In this document: positions 8,316 through 16,717 of the stretch, in pieces
Position numbering within the stretch: position 1 is the stretch's first letter
Layout: the number at the start of each line of letters is the position of its first letter
Source: Streptomyces abyssalis
GTDB taxonomy: Bacteria > Actinomycetota > Actinomycetes > Streptomycetales > Streptomycetaceae
Assembly: GCF_001751365.1 (NCBI RefSeq)
Contig: NZ_LJGT01000038.1
Coordinates: forward strand, 535,540 to 599,539
DNA length: 64,000 nt
Direction: 5' to 3'
Notes under the pieces: model-generated
Database searches by the model: none
Told to the model about the DNA's origin: nothing
Seen by the model: the letters and a program-made list of their open reading frames with translations, nothing else
Translations under genes and position numbers: made by a program

Positions 8316-9284
8316 GTGATCCTTACGGTCACGCTCAACACCGCCCTCGACCTGACCTACCGGGTGCCCCGTCTCGACGTGCACGGCTCCCACCAGGTGC
8401 GGGAAGTGGTGCAACGCCCGGGCGGCAAGGGCCTCAACGTGGCACGCGTGCTCGCCGCTCTCGGCCACCGGACCGTCGTCACCGGATTCGCGGGCGGTCT
8501 CACGGGATCGGAGCTGCGCGAACTCCTCGCGCGGGAACGGAACATCGAGGACGAACTGGTGACGACCGCCGGCAGCACCCGGCGCACCGTCGGCGTCGTC
8601 GACGAATCGGGCGGCGGCTCGACCCAGTTCAACGAGCCGGGTCCGCACATCTCTCCCGAGGAGTGGTCGGCGTTCCAGGAGGTGTACGCGCGGCTGCTGG
8701 AGAACGGCGGTAGCAGCGGCAGCGGTGACGGTGGCGCTCCCGAAGCCGTCGCGCTGTGCGGGAGCCTGCCGCCGGGCGTGCCCGTGGGTGCGTACGCGCA
8801 GCTCACCAAGGAGGCGCACGCCGCCGGGGTGCCCGTCGTGCTCGACACCAGCGGCGAACCGCTGCGCCGCGGCCTCGCCGCACGCCCCGACCTCGTCAAG
8901 CCCAACGCCGAGGAGCTCGCGGGGATCACCGGCACGGCCGAGCCGCTGCACGCGGCGCGGGCGGCACAGCGTCGCGGTGCGCGCTCGGTGGCCGCCTCAC
9001 TCGGGCCGGAGGGCATGCTGCTGGTCACCCCGGACGGCATGTGGCAGGCGGGTCCGCCCCGCTCCCTCACGGGCAACCCCACGGGAGCGGGAGATTCCGC
9101 GGTGGCGGGCCTGCTGGCAGGGCTCGTCGAGGGGGTGCCGTGGCCCGAGATGCTGGCGCGTGCGGTCGCGCTGTCGGCGGCGACCGTACGGGCGCCCACG
9201 GCAGGGGAGTTCGACGAAGGGCTCCACGCTGACCTGCTGTCGCAGGTGACGGTCGAGGAGAGCAGCGAACCCGCACCGGGGTGA
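8316..9284 (+). CDS. PfkB-family hexose kinase (1-phosphofructokinase type)
   Basis: A 322-residue sugar kinase of the ribokinase/PfkB family. Signature 1 is GGKGLNVARVLAALG near residue 30, and signature 2 is NPTGAGDSAVAG with catalytic base D260. NTALDLTY at the start and VLDTSGEPL are typical of the FruK/LacC/tagatose-6-phosphate kinase subgroup, so the substrate is likely a sugar phosphate. GTG at 8316 has GGAG at 8303-8306, and the earlier in-frame codons look non-coding. It is 149 bp downstream of nagA, and the linkage suggests a role in amino-sugar or fructose phosphate metabolism. The exact substrate is not decidable here. Confidence 0.85.
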   Translation: MILTVTLNTALDLTYRVPRLDVHGSHQVREVVQRPGGKGLNVARVLAALGHRTVVTGFAGGLTGSELRELLARERNIEDELVTTAGSTRRTVGVVDESGGGSTQFNEPGPHISPEEWSAFQEVYARLLENGGSSGSGDGGAPEAVALCGSLPPGVPVGAYAQLTKEAHAAGVPVVLDTSGEPLRRGLAARPDLVKPNAEELAGITGTAEPLHAARAAQRRGARSVAASLGPEGMLLVTPDGMWQAGPPRSLTGNPTGAGDSAVAGLLAGLVEGVPWPEMLARAVALSAATVRAPTAGEFDEGLHADLLSQVTVEESSEPAPG

Positions 9285-9306
9285 CCTCGCGCGCTTCGGG
9301 CATGGG

Positions 9307-9360
9307 GGCTCCGGCGCTGAGGCTCCGGCGCTGAGGCTCCGGCACTGAGGCTCCGGTGCG
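9307..9360. repeat. 14-bp tandem repeat, 3.8 copies
   Basis: GGCTCCGGCGCTGA is repeated at 9307-9320 and 9321-9334, then at 9335-9348 (one change) and partially at 9349-9360. It lies in the gap between two convergent genes and is too short and regular for a coding role. Confidence 0.85.
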
Positions 9361-9387
9361 CACGCTCCCCGTGCGCCGCCCCCGGCG

Positions 9388-10344
9388 TCAGCGGAGCTTG
9401 CCCGCCTTCAGCCAGACCTGGTCGAGGTTGAACTCGCAGTTGTTGCCGTCCTCGCAGGAGATCTTGAAGGTGTTGGAGCCCTGCTTCAGATCGACATAGG
9501 CGTAGGTCCGGGTCCAGCCCTTCTCCCAGTCGCCCTCTTCGGCTCCGCCGAAGTTGGACATGTTCAGCGGCTGCGACCTCGGCTTGCCGTTGACGGAGAG
9601 CGTCGAATTCGCGTCCTTGCCCGGTACGCCGTAACGCACGTAGAGGGTGTAGAGACCCGCCTTCGGCACGTTGTCCGCCGTCCAGGTCGCGGAGGCACCC
9701 GTGGTGTTCATGGAACCGACGTAGGAACCGCCGCTGCTGGCGGAGCCCGGGACGTCGCTCGCCGCCGCCGCGCCGCCCGCGAGCTGGAAGGTGGCGGCGT
9801 CCTGCTTCTTGCCGATGGGCTTGCCCTTGCGCAGCTTCTCACCGCCGGGCTTCTGCTTACCGCCGTCGCCCGCTCCCGCTGAGGCGGCACCGCTGTTATC
9901 GGCCTGGCTCTGGCCCGAGGAGTTGAAGTAGATCGCCGCGCCTATGCCGATCACGACGGCGGCGACGACGGCCAGCGCACCGACCAGCAGGCCGTTACGG
10001 CTCCGCCCGCCGCCGGAACCACCGTGCCCCGGACCGTGACCGTGCCCGCCGCCGTTGCCGCCGTGGTGCTGCGGAGCGGCCGCACGGCCGCCGGGCATCG
10101 TCTCCGGCGCCGCATAGTGCGCGTTGGGCTGCTGCCCGAAGGCGGCCGTCTGCTGGGTGCCGGGCCCGTACTGGCTGCTGTATCCGCCGTACTGGCGCTC
10201 GCCGACCGCACGGACCTGGTTGTAGGAGCGCCTGGGGCCGCCCTGAGGTGCCGGAGCGCCCTCACCGCCCTCCTGGCGGTAGAGGTAGGCGAACGGGTCG
10301 TCGCCTTCCGGCGTCGCACCGGTGCCGTCGTTCTCGGCGGTCAT
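9388..10344 (-). CDS. Membrane-anchored protein with a CBM35-like domain
   Basis: A 318-residue protein. The low-complexity, Gln/Gly/His-rich cytoplasmic segment (1-115) is followed by a single transmembrane helix at about 118-140 (start GLLVGALAVVAAVV). A Lys/Gly-rich linker leads to a C-terminal domain (about 187-316). The domain has the landmarks YVGSMNTTGASATWT, LYTLYVRYGVPG and FNLDQVWLKAG of carbohydrate-binding module family 35. It is likely a type II anchored protein presenting a sugar-binding module outside the membrane, perhaps to the cell wall or an exopolysaccharide. The function is unknown. It is downstream of, and on the same strand as, the diguanylate cyclase gene. Confidence 0.8.
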   Translation of the reverse strand: MTAENDGTGATPEGDDPFAYLYRQEGGEGAPAPQGGPRRSYNQVRAVGERQYGGYSSQYGPGTQQTAAFGQQPNAHYAAPETMPGGRAAAPQHHGGNGGGHGHGPGHGGSGGGRSRNGLLVGALAVVAAVVIGIGAAIYFNSSGQSQADNSGAASAGAGDGGKQKPGGEKLRKGKPIGKKQDAATFQLAGGAAAASDVPGSASSGGSYVGSMNTTGASATWTADNVPKAGLYTLYVRYGVPGKDANSTLSVNGKPRSQPLNMSNFGGAEEGDWEKGWTRTYAYVDLKQGSNTFKISCEDGNNCEFNLDQVWLKAGKLR

Positions 10345-10507
10345 CCCCTGTCACTCCCAACTGCGTCACGTATCCGGCCGAGCCTACCTCTCCCGGGTGA
10401 GGGCTACGCCAACGCTGAATGATCGCGCAATTGACGGCAGGGGGAGAAGCCGCGGGGGCTCCACGCCCGGTCCTGCGGGCCCGTGAGAGCCGCCGCCCCA
10501 CCGGCGC

Positions 10508-12154
10508 CTAGCCCGCTCTTCGCTGGCCCTTCGAGCGGGACCGCTTCTCCACGTACATCCGCTGGTCGGCCGATTGCAGGACTTCCTCGGCCGTCATTCC
10601 GCAGCCCGCCCAGCCGATGCCGAAGCTGGCCCCCACGCGCACCGCGCGGCCGTCGACGCGGATGGGCGGGATGATCGCGTTCCGCAGGCGGACCGCCAGG
10701 TCCTGCGCCTCCGCGGGGCCGACCCCGTCCGTGAGCACCACGAACTCGTCGCCGCCCATACGGGCCACGGTGTCGTTGTCCCGCACACCGGCGGAGAGCC
10801 TGCGGGCGACCTCGACGAGGACGGCGTCGCCGCAGTTGTGCCCGAAGCGGTCGTTGATCGACTTGAAGCCGTCGAGGTCGCAGAAGAGGACGGCGAGACC
10901 TTTCTCACCCTGCATGGTGCCGGTCGGCGGCACCGCGTGCGTGTGGTGCGGGTCGTACATCCCCGTGGACGCGAGGACTCCGGAGCCCGCGTCCTCGAAC
11001 TGGAACCCCGGACCGAATCCGTTGCCCTCCCCGGGGCCGCCCGCCTCCGCGTGCAGCACACCGGAGATCGTGGGCGCGGCGCGGGCACAGAGCCGGCCGT
11101 TGAGGCGGGCGCGCAGCTCGGCGCTGTTGGGCAGGCCGGTGAGGGAGTCGTGGCTCGCGCGGTGGGCCAGCTGCAGCTCGTGCCGCTTGCGGTCCTCGAT
11201 GTCCTCGACGTGGGTCAGCAGGAAGCGCGGCCCGTCGGCGGTGTCGGCGACCACTGAGTTGCGCAGCGAGACCCACACGTACGAGCCGTCGCGCCGGGCC
11301 AGGCGCAGCTCGGCCTGGCCGCCCTCCGCCGACGTACGGAGCAGGGTCCCGATGTCCTCGGGATGGACGATGTCGGAGAAGGAGTAGCGCCGCATGGCGG
11401 AGGCGGGACGGCCGAGCAGCCTGCAGAGCGCGTCGTTGATACGTATCAGCCGGCCGTGCTGGTCGCCGCCCATCTCCGCGACGGCCATCCCGCTCGGTGC
11501 GTACTCGAAGGCCTGCCGGAAGCTCTCCTCGCTGGCGCGCAGCGCCGACTGCTCCCGCTCCAGCCGTACCAGCGCGCGCTGCATGTTGGAGCGCAGCCGG
11601 GCGTTGCTGAGAGCGATCGCGGCCTGGGACGAATACAGCTGCAGGGCTTCGCGCCCCCATGCGCCGGGGCGGCGCCCGTTGCGCGGCTTGTCGACGGTGA
11701 GCACTCCCAGCAGCTCGCTGTCGGACGCGTACAGCGGCGCGAACAGGCGGTCCATGGGGTGCCAGTCGTCGGGCCCCTGCGGCGCGGGCCCCGCGGTGTG
11801 CCACTGGGGGACGTCGTCGTCGTCGAGGACCCAGCCCTCCGTGTAGGGGATGAACCGCAGGTTGCCCCACGCCTCCCCCATCGAGAGCCGGCGGTCCCAC
11901 GAGGCGCGCGATCCGACGCGGCCGGCCATCATCGCTTCGGCGCCCTGGCTGCCGGCGACGGCGGCGACGACGAGATCGCCCTCGGGACGTACGAGATTGA
12001 CGGCGGCGATCTCGAAGCCGAGGCCCTCGACCACGCCGTCGGCGACGGTCTGCAGGGTGTCGGCGAGGCTGCGGGCGGTGCTCAGCTGTGCCACGACGAG
12101 GTGGAGCTGACGCAGGCTGGCAAGGCGGACATAGGGCTCCGACTCGGTTTCCAT
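10508..12154 (-). CDS. cdgB: Diguanylate cyclase, GAF-PAS-GGDEF (CdgB-like)
   Basis: Makes cyclic di-GMP from two GTP, the signal that dimerises BldD and holds Streptomyces in vegetative growth. The 548 residues comprise a GAF domain (about 40-185), a PAS/PAC domain (about 215-320) and a GGDEF domain (about 385-540). The catalytic motif GGDEF is intact at 467-471. The product-inhibition I-site RDND lies at 458-461, the standard five residues upstream. A stretch of about 50 residues between the PAS and the second half of the cyclase domain is Gly/Pro-rich and poorly conserved-looking. Domain order and neighbourhood match S. coelicolor CdgB. A BldD-type palindrome sits 126 bp upstream. Confidence 0.88.
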   Translation of the reverse strand: METESEPYVRLASLRQLHLVVAQLSTARSLADTLQTVADGVVEGLGFEIAAVNLVRPEGDLVVAAVAGSQGAEAMMAGRVGSRASWDRRLSMGEAWGNLRFIPYTEGWVLDDDDVPQWHTAGPAPQGPDDWHPMDRLFAPLYASDSELLGVLTVDKPRNGRRPGAWGREALQLYSSQAAIALSNARLRSNMQRALVRLEREQSALRASEESFRQAFEYAPSGMAVAEMGGDQHGRLIRINDALCRLLGRPASAMRRYSFSDIVHPEDIGTLLRTSAEGGQAELRLARRDGSYVWVSLRNSVVADTADGPRFLLTHVEDIEDRKRHELQLAHRASHDSLTGLPNSAELRARLNGRLCARAAPTISGVLHAEAGGPGEGNGFGPGFQFEDAGSGVLASTGMYDPHHTHAVPPTGTMQGEKGLAVLFCDLDGFKSINDRFGHNCGDAVLVEVARRLSAGVRDNDTVARMGGDEFVVLTDGVGPAEAQDLAVRLRNAIIPPIRVDGRAVRVGASFGIGWAGCGMTAEEVLQSADQRMYVEKRSRSKGQRRAG

Positions 12155-12669
12155 CGCCCTCCCCCTGAGCCTCGTCCGTCAACTCCAGGTGTTCGCGGGA
12201 CGTCATTGTCCGACTGCCACGGCCACTGAATCACAGCGAGCTGTGCTCCAGGTACACAGGGTCAACAATTATTGCCCGCTGTGACTCAAGTCACAACTGT
12301 GTGCAGCCCGTTGACTCCTCTCCGTGTGAGCTTGGCACACGCGCCCGGCCTCGGTCGGCACTCTCGACCGAATGACCGGTCATGAGACAGTACGGCCTTA
12401 CCGGAGCGTAGAACGTCGAATGCGCCCCAATTCACGCCCCGATTTGCGGCAGGCGCGCGCCCCAACATCCGCCGCCGCGGCGGACTTTGACCTTCCGGCA
12501 GCCTGCCGCCCTGGTCACAGCCCCGTCACCGGCCGTCTGCCTCGTGTACACACAAGAACCACAATCCGGTCACGGGTCTGCCGGAAGGGCGGGTTCCCGG
12601 TCATGGGTCCCAGGTCCTGGTCCTGGGGCCCGATGCGGGAGGCACGTACCAGCGGTTAGCGTTTTTGAC
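12155..12669. other. Gene-free divergent region between the cyclase and flavin reductase genes
   Basis: About 515 bp without a supportable gene. Besides the BldD-type site it holds a perfect 12-bp palindrome, ATGACCGGTCAT (12372-12383), of the kind bound by TetR or similar dimeric regulators. A relatively AT-rich patch near 12260-12275 (GTCAACAATTATT) could be a promoter. No small open frame here has convincing codon use. Confidence 0.5.
12280..12295. promoter_or_regulatory. Candidate BldD box upstream of the diguanylate cyclase gene
   Basis: TGTGACTCAAGTCACA is a perfect palindrome and matches the BldD half-site pair (GTGAC ... GTCAC). It is 126 bp from the cyclase start. BldD is reported to bind the cdgB promoter in S. 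coelicolor, so this would be the corresponding feedback site. Confidence 0.6.
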
Positions 12670-13251
12670 GTGTCACACGCAGTGCAGCAGCAGACGAGCC
12701 CGGCGCCGGACCACCCGATGCCCCATGCTGATGGGGTGAGCGAGGACGAGTTCCGGGCGGCCATGGCGAGACTCGCGGCCGGTGTGGTGCTGGTGACGGC
12801 CTACGACCCCGACGACGGCCCTGAGGGCGCGGACGTCGGCATGACCGCCACCGCCTTCATGTCCGTCTCCCTCGAACCGCCGCTGACCATGGTCAGCGTC
12901 CGCGACGGCTCCCGCATGGACGAGCTGCTGGAGCGGCAGCCCTTCTGGGCCGCCTCCCTGCTCACGGAGCACCAGCGCCAGACGGCGGGCCGCTTCGCCA
13001 TGAAGGGTCGCCTCAGCGACCGGCTCCTCTTCCGCGATCTCCCGCACGTACGGGGGGAGGCCTCCGGTGCGCCGCTGGTGGAGGGGGCCCTGGCGACGGT
13101 CGAGTGCCGGACCGAGCAGCGCGTACGGGCGGGCGATCACACCCTGGTCATCGGGCAGGTACTGGCCGCGGGGCTGCCGCACGCTCCGGACAGCGGGCCG
13201 CTCACGTACTACAGGGGGCGTTACCACTCGCTGGCGAAGGGCGGTTCCTGA
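12670..13251 (+). CDS. Flavin reductase-like domain protein
   Basis: A 193-residue protein with the flavin reductase (FMN-binding split barrel) fold. EDEFRAAMARLAAGVVLVTA opens the domain, followed by GMTATAFMSVSLEPPLTMVSV (flavin-binding loop). A C-terminal tail resembling TYYRGRYHSL is typical of this group. Such proteins reduce free FMN/FAD for a monooxygenase partner, or carry the flavin themselves. No monooxygenase is adjacent. GTG at 12670 is chosen because the earlier in-frame residues are low-complexity. ATG at 12718 is an alternative. No Shine-Dalgarno is seen before 12670, and a TAGCGT hexamer 7 nt upstream suggests a leaderless message. Confidence 0.8.
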   Translation: MSHAVQQQTSPAPDHPMPHADGVSEDEFRAAMARLAAGVVLVTAYDPDDGPEGADVGMTATAFMSVSLEPPLTMVSVRDGSRMDELLERQPFWAASLLTEHQRQTAGRFAMKGRLSDRLLFRDLPHVRGEASGAPLVEGALATVECRTEQRVRAGDHTLVIGQVLAAGLPHAPDSGPLTYYRGRYHSLAKGGS

Positions 13252-13298
13252 CCGGTCGGAGCAGGTCAGGGGAGATCGGCTCAGGACGGCGTCGGGAC

Positions 13299-13358
13299 GG
13301 TCCGGTCGTCGGGGCGGTCCGGTCGTCGGGGCGGTCCGGTCGTCGGGGCGGTCCGGTC
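13299..13358. repeat. 17-bp tandem repeat, 3.5 copies
   Basis: GGTCCGGTCGTCGGGGC is repeated exactly at 13299-13315, 13316-13332 and 13333-13349, with a partial fourth copy reaching the arfB stop codon. It fills the gap between two convergent genes. Confidence 0.9.
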
Positions 13359-13815
13359 ACCAGTCGCGTCCCGAGCGGCCCCGCTTGAGGTCGCCGCGCT
13401 GCTTCTTGTGGCGGAGCCGCCGCTCGTTCACGCCACGCGGCACCTTCTTCTTGCGGCGGGGGCGCGGCAGCGGTGCCGTCGCCTCCGCGAGCAGCGCGGC
13501 CATGCGGGTCGCGGCGGCCTCGCGGTTGCGCCACTGGGAGCGGTGGTCACTCGCCCGTACGACCACGACGCCGCCGCCGACGAGTCTGCCCGTACCGCCG
13601 AGCCGCTCCAGGGCGCGCTCCTTCCACACCTCCGGCAGCGCGTCGGTGGCCGCGAGGTCGAAGCGCAGCTCGACCTGGGTGTCGCTGGTGTTGACGTGCT
13701 GCCCGCCGGGCCCCGAGGAGCGCGTGAAACGCCACATCAGTTCGGCTTCCGGCAGGGAAACCGAACCGCGGATGACATAAGGGGACGCGGAAGGGGACGG
13801 TGACATGTCATCCAT
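13357..13815 (-). CDS. arfB: Alternative ribosome-rescue factor ArfB (YaeJ-type peptidyl-tRNA hydrolase)
   Basis: Releases nascent chains from ribosomes stalled on non-stop mRNA. At 152 residues the protein has the class-I release-factor catalytic motif GGQ at residues 37-39, in the context [23 protein letters not shown]. The strongly basic C-terminal tail ([20 protein letters not shown]) inserts into the mRNA entry channel in the family. It lacks the codon-recognition domain of RF1/RF2, as expected for ArfB. It converges with the flavin reductase gene. The start at 13815 is plausible but a downstream ATG at 13806 is also possible. Confidence 0.9.
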   Translation of the reverse strand: MDDMSPSPSASPYVIRGSVSLPEAELMWRFTRSSGPGGQHVNTSDTQVELRFDLAATDALPEVWKERALERLGGTGRLVGGGVVVVRASDHRSQWRNREAAATRMAALLAEATAPLPRPRRKKKVPRGVNERRLRHKKQRGDLKRGRSGRDW

Positions 13816-13984
13816 GGTCGCTCCCCGGCCACATCCGGGTCACGGCCTTTTTCCACCGGCCACCTGGAACCCCGCCATGGACGCGTTGCGTTGTGCAGGG
13901 GTAGGAACGAGCTCCACAGAGCGAATTCCATCGATCCGCTACCGGCCGATTCCCCATGGAATCTCATCAACGGAAGGCATCCCC

Positions 13985-14560
13985 ATGGCTGTAAGCCTGT
14001 CCAAAGGCGGCAACGTCTCGCTCACCAAGGAGGCACCGGGCCTGACCGCCGTCACGGTCGGCCTCGGCTGGGACGTCCGCACCACCACTGGCACCGACTT
14101 CGACCTGGACGCGAGCGCCATCGCGGTGAACCCGACCGGGAAGGTCTACTCCGACCAGCACTTCGTCTTCTTCAACAACAAGGCGACACCGGACCAGAGC
14201 ATCCTGCACACCGGTGACAACATCACCGGTGAGGGCGAGGGCGACGACGAGCAGATCAAGGTCAACCTCGCCGGGCTGCCCGGCGACGTCGACAAGATCG
14301 TCTTCCCGGTCTCGATCTACGACGCCGAGAGCCGCAGCCAGAACTTCGGCCAGGTGCGGAACGCCTTCATCCGCATCGTCAACCAGGCCGACGAGTCCGA
14401 GATCGCCCGCTACGACCTGAGCGAGGACGCCGCCACCGAGACCGCCATGGTCTTCGGTGAGCTGTACCGCAGCGGCGCGGAGTGGAAGTTCCGCGCCGTC
14501 GGCCAGGGCTACGCCTCCGGCCTGGTGGGCATCGCGCAGGACTTCGGGGTCAACGTCTGA
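13985..14560 (+). CDS. terD: TerD-family protein (tellurium resistance/stress domain)
   Basis: A 191-residue TerD-domain protein. [20 protein letters not shown] is the classic N-terminus, and [39 protein letters not shown] and the C-terminal MVFGELYR segments all match the calcium-binding TerD fold. The acidic loops are the calcium ligands in studied members. Streptomyces carry several paralogues linked to stress and development, and tellurite resistance itself is not implied. GGAAGG at 13972-13977 precedes the ATG by 7 nt. The gene stands alone here, without terB/terC neighbours. Confidence 0.93.
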   Translation: MAVSLSKGGNVSLTKEAPGLTAVTVGLGWDVRTTTGTDFDLDASAIAVNPTGKVYSDQHFVFFNNKATPDQSILHTGDNITGEGEGDDEQIKVNLAGLPGDVDKIVFPVSIYDAESRSQNFGQVRNAFIRIVNQADESEIARYDLSEDAATETAMVFGELYRSGAEWKFRAVGQGYASGLVGIAQDFGVNV

Positions 14561-14744
14561 CGTGTCTCCGTGACCGGCGCGCGTTCACGCGTGCGGAACG
14601 AGGGCGGTGCTCGCCCACACGGGAGGAGCACCGCCCTCGTCGTGTCCGCGGGCGGGTGCGGGCCGCCGGGAAGCACGGCGGACACGCCGGGGGCACTGCG
14701 CAGGCGCCGGGGGTGCCCCGTACGCGCCGTGACACGATCGCCCC

Positions 14745-15242
14745 GTGCTCGACATCGGCTACTCGCTCTCCCGGCGCTTCCCCGACCCTCCGCAGACGGA
14801 CTACCGCAGGGCGGACGTACGGGCCCTGCGTCACGACTTGTTCAGCGGGGACGTCCACATCGCCGACACGGAGACCGGCCGCGAACTGTCCACAGCCTGG
14901 GGATGGTTGCCCGTCCTCGACTTCGCCTGGGCGCTGTGCGACACCGTGGAGGCGATCGACGCCGACCCTCGCGGCAGCCGCGCCGCGAGCCCGCAGCACG
15001 CGGAGGTGGACTTCACCGAGAGCACCCAACGGATGCGCTTCGAGCGGAGGTTCGGCTGGGTGGACATCACCGCCGACTGGACCGGGAGGGGCGAGCCGCC
15101 GCTCACCTGCCGGCACGCGGAGCTGCGCCGTGAGGCCCGCGACTTCCTGCACGACCTCCTCGCGGATCTGACCGACATGCACGAAGGGCTGGCGGACAAC
15201 CCCGCGGTGTGGACGCTGGGGGCCCGCTTCCCCCGAGTCTGA
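14745..15242 (+). CDS. Conserved hypothetical protein
   Basis: A 165-residue acidic soluble protein that I do not recognise. It begins VLDIGYSLSRRFPDPPQTDYRR, has two tryptophan-rich stretches (STAWGWLPVLDFAWAL and FGWVDITADW) and a helical C-terminal part ending in LHDLLADLTDMHEGL. No signal peptide, membrane segment or catalytic motif is seen. Codon use is normal. It follows terD by 185 bp on the same strand. GTG at 14745 has no ribosome site but has CACGAT 6 nt upstream, so it may be leaderless. Confidence 0.7.
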   Translation: MLDIGYSLSRRFPDPPQTDYRRADVRALRHDLFSGDVHIADTETGRELSTAWGWLPVLDFAWALCDTVEAIDADPRGSRAASPQHAEVDFTESTQRMRFERRFGWVDITADWTGRGEPPLTCRHAELRREARDFLHDLLADLTDMHEGLADNPAVWTLGARFPRV

Positions 15243-15346
15243 CGGGCCGCGTCCGGGGGTCGGGGTCCTTGGGTCCGGCGTCCGGGGGTTCGGGGCCCGT
15301 GGGCGCGGCTGCCGTGGGCCCGGCGGCTGCGGGGAGCCGGATGTGG

Positions 15347-16048
15347 TCAGCCGCCCACCCGTACACCGAGTTCGGCGGCGAACGCCGGTGCCAGATCCAT
15401 CAGTTGGGCCGAGCTGATCGTCGCTCCGCCCAGCTGCCCGACGCCCGCGGCGATGTCCAGCTCCGCCGCGTCCCGCAGATCGACGTCGGTGAGTTCGGCC
15501 GAGGAGAAGTCGACCCCGCGCAGCACGCAACCGGGAAACGCGACCCGCTCCAGAACGGCCCCGCCGAAGTCGGGCTCCACCAGCACGCAGTTCTCGAAGG
15601 TGACGTCCAGCAGCCTGCTCTGCCGGAGATTGAGGAAGTCGATCTTCCCTCCGTGCACCAGCACCCTGGACAGCCGCGCACCGTGCACCTGAACGCCGCC
15701 CAGCCGGGCGTCCCGCAACTCCAGATCCCGCAGCTCCACGCCTGCCAGATCCGTACCGGCTCCCGTCACGCCCTCCAGCACGCTGTCGAGCAGCCGCGCA
15801 CGTTCCCAACGGGCCTCGTCCAGCGAGCAGTCGCGGATGCGGCACTCCAGGAATCGTGCCCCCGAGGCGTCGGTGCGGCCCAGGTCGGCGCCCTCGAACC
15901 CGACCCCGTCGTAGTCCCCGTCCGGGACCGGCCCGGACTCCTGCGCGCGCAGCTCCGGAAGGTCCACCTCCGGTCTGCGCGGGGCCTTGAGCGCACGCGG
16001 AGCCTTGCCCGTCGTCGTCCTCGTCCTCGTCATCCCGACATCGTGCAC
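15347..16048 (-). CDS. Pentapeptide-repeat protein
   Basis: A 233-residue protein dominated by A(D/N)LxX-type pentapeptides from about residue 48 to 205 (for example FEGADLGRTDASGARF, AGVELRDLELRDARLGGVQV, FSSAELTDVDLRDAAEL). These repeats form a right-handed quadrilateral beta helix. Some family members mimic DNA and protect gyrase, but most have unknown roles. The first 40 residues are basic and Pro/Arg-rich. ATG at 16033 is an alternative start with similar support. It is not in an obvious operon. Confidence 0.85.
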   Translation of the reverse strand: MHDVGMTRTRTTTGKAPRALKAPRRPEVDLPELRAQESGPVPDGDYDGVGFEGADLGRTDASGARFLECRIRDCSLDEARWERARLLDSVLEGVTGAGTDLAGVELRDLELRDARLGGVQVHGARLSRVLVHGGKIDFLNLRQSRLLDVTFENCVLVEPDFGGAVLERVAFPGCVLRGVDFSSAELTDVDLRDAAELDIAAGVGQLGGATISSAQLMDLAPAFAAELGVRVGG

Positions 16049-16144
16049 CGGGCCACCGGCAACGGCCCCGCACCGTCTCTCACGCGGCGACCGCGGGCGA
16101 CGCCGATGTCCCGGCTTCCGCGTCGCCCGCGGCCCCGTCCTGAG

Positions 16145-16501
16145 CTAGCCCTTCGCGTATTCGGACGCCATCTGGCCGGCGAAGTCGTACATCACGACCG
16201 CCTCGTCTCCGACGACCCAGGCGTCATGCCCGGGCGGGCACACGAACACGTCGCCCGGCCCGACCTCGGTCTCGGTGCCGTCGTCCATCCTGACGCGCAT
16301 TCGGCCCTGGACCATGAATCCGTTGTGGTGGACCTGGCAGGAGTCCGTCCCCGCTATCGGACGCAGTGATTCCGTCCAGCGCCAGCCGGGTTCGAATGTG
16401 GCGACCGCGAAATCCAGTCCGCTGAGGTGAAGGGCTTCGATGTGCCCGCGTGGGAAGTCTCGCCGTTCGTCCGCCTTGTCGACCGTCTTGACTTCGATCA
16501 T
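16145..16501 (-). CDS. Small cupin-domain protein
   Basis: A 118-residue single cupin barrel. Motif 1 is CQVHHNGFMVQGRMRV, containing the HH...G and a lysine/glutamate-poor variant. Motif 2 lies in GPGDVFVCPPGHDAWVVGD, with the histidine in PPGHDAW. Metal ligands are therefore partly present. The ligand is unknown. I start it at the second ATG (MIEVKTV) because GGAGGGAAA lies 7 nt upstream. The ATG 15 bp earlier (16516) precedes this ribosome site. It is separated from the upstream lysozyme gene by a repeat element and a strong terminator. Confidence 0.82.
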   Translation of the reverse strand: MIEVKTVDKADERRDFPRGHIEALHLSGLDFAVATFEPGWRWTESLRPIAGTDSCQVHHNGFMVQGRMRVRMDDGTETEVGPGDVFVCPPGHDAWVVGDEAVVMYDFAGQMASEYAKG

Positions 16502-16585
16502 GAGGTTTCCCTCCAATCATCCCCGCTCGTTCCATGGTGCGACTGCGGAAGCCGAAGCGGCGAACATCCGGAGGAAGAGATTCAG

Positions 16586-16660
16586 GCACCCTCCCCCAGC
16601 CTCCGGCCGGGTGGGGGTCCCCCCAGCGCAGCGAGGGGGAGTGCCCCCAGGAGCCGCGAA
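16586..16660. repeat. Intergenic palindromic repeat element
   Basis: CCTCCCCCAGCCTCCGGCC, then GGGTGGGGGTCCCCCCAGC, and GCGAGGGGGAGTGCCCCC form nested G/C palindromes. The 17 bp at 16608-16624 are identical (inverted) to 2946-2962 inside otsB. This marks a dispersed repeat family in the genome. Confidence 0.75.
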
Positions 16661-16664
16661 AAGA

Positions 16665-16698
16665 GCGGCCCCCCGGGGTTCGGTTCCCGGGGGGCCGC
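16665..16698. terminator. Strong hairpin terminator after the lysozyme gene
   Basis: GCGGCCCCCCGGG (16665-16677) pairs perfectly with CCCGGGGGGCCGC (16686-16698) across an 8-nt loop. It is 20 bp beyond the lysozyme stop codon. No long T run, as usual for Streptomyces. Confidence 0.8.
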
Positions 16699-16717
16699 AG
16701 GCGGGGTGAGCGGACAC

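Noticed and set aside
13985..14560. Tellurite-resistance operon
   Set aside because: Only a lone TerD-domain gene is present, without terB, terC or other ter genes, so resistance should not be inferred.
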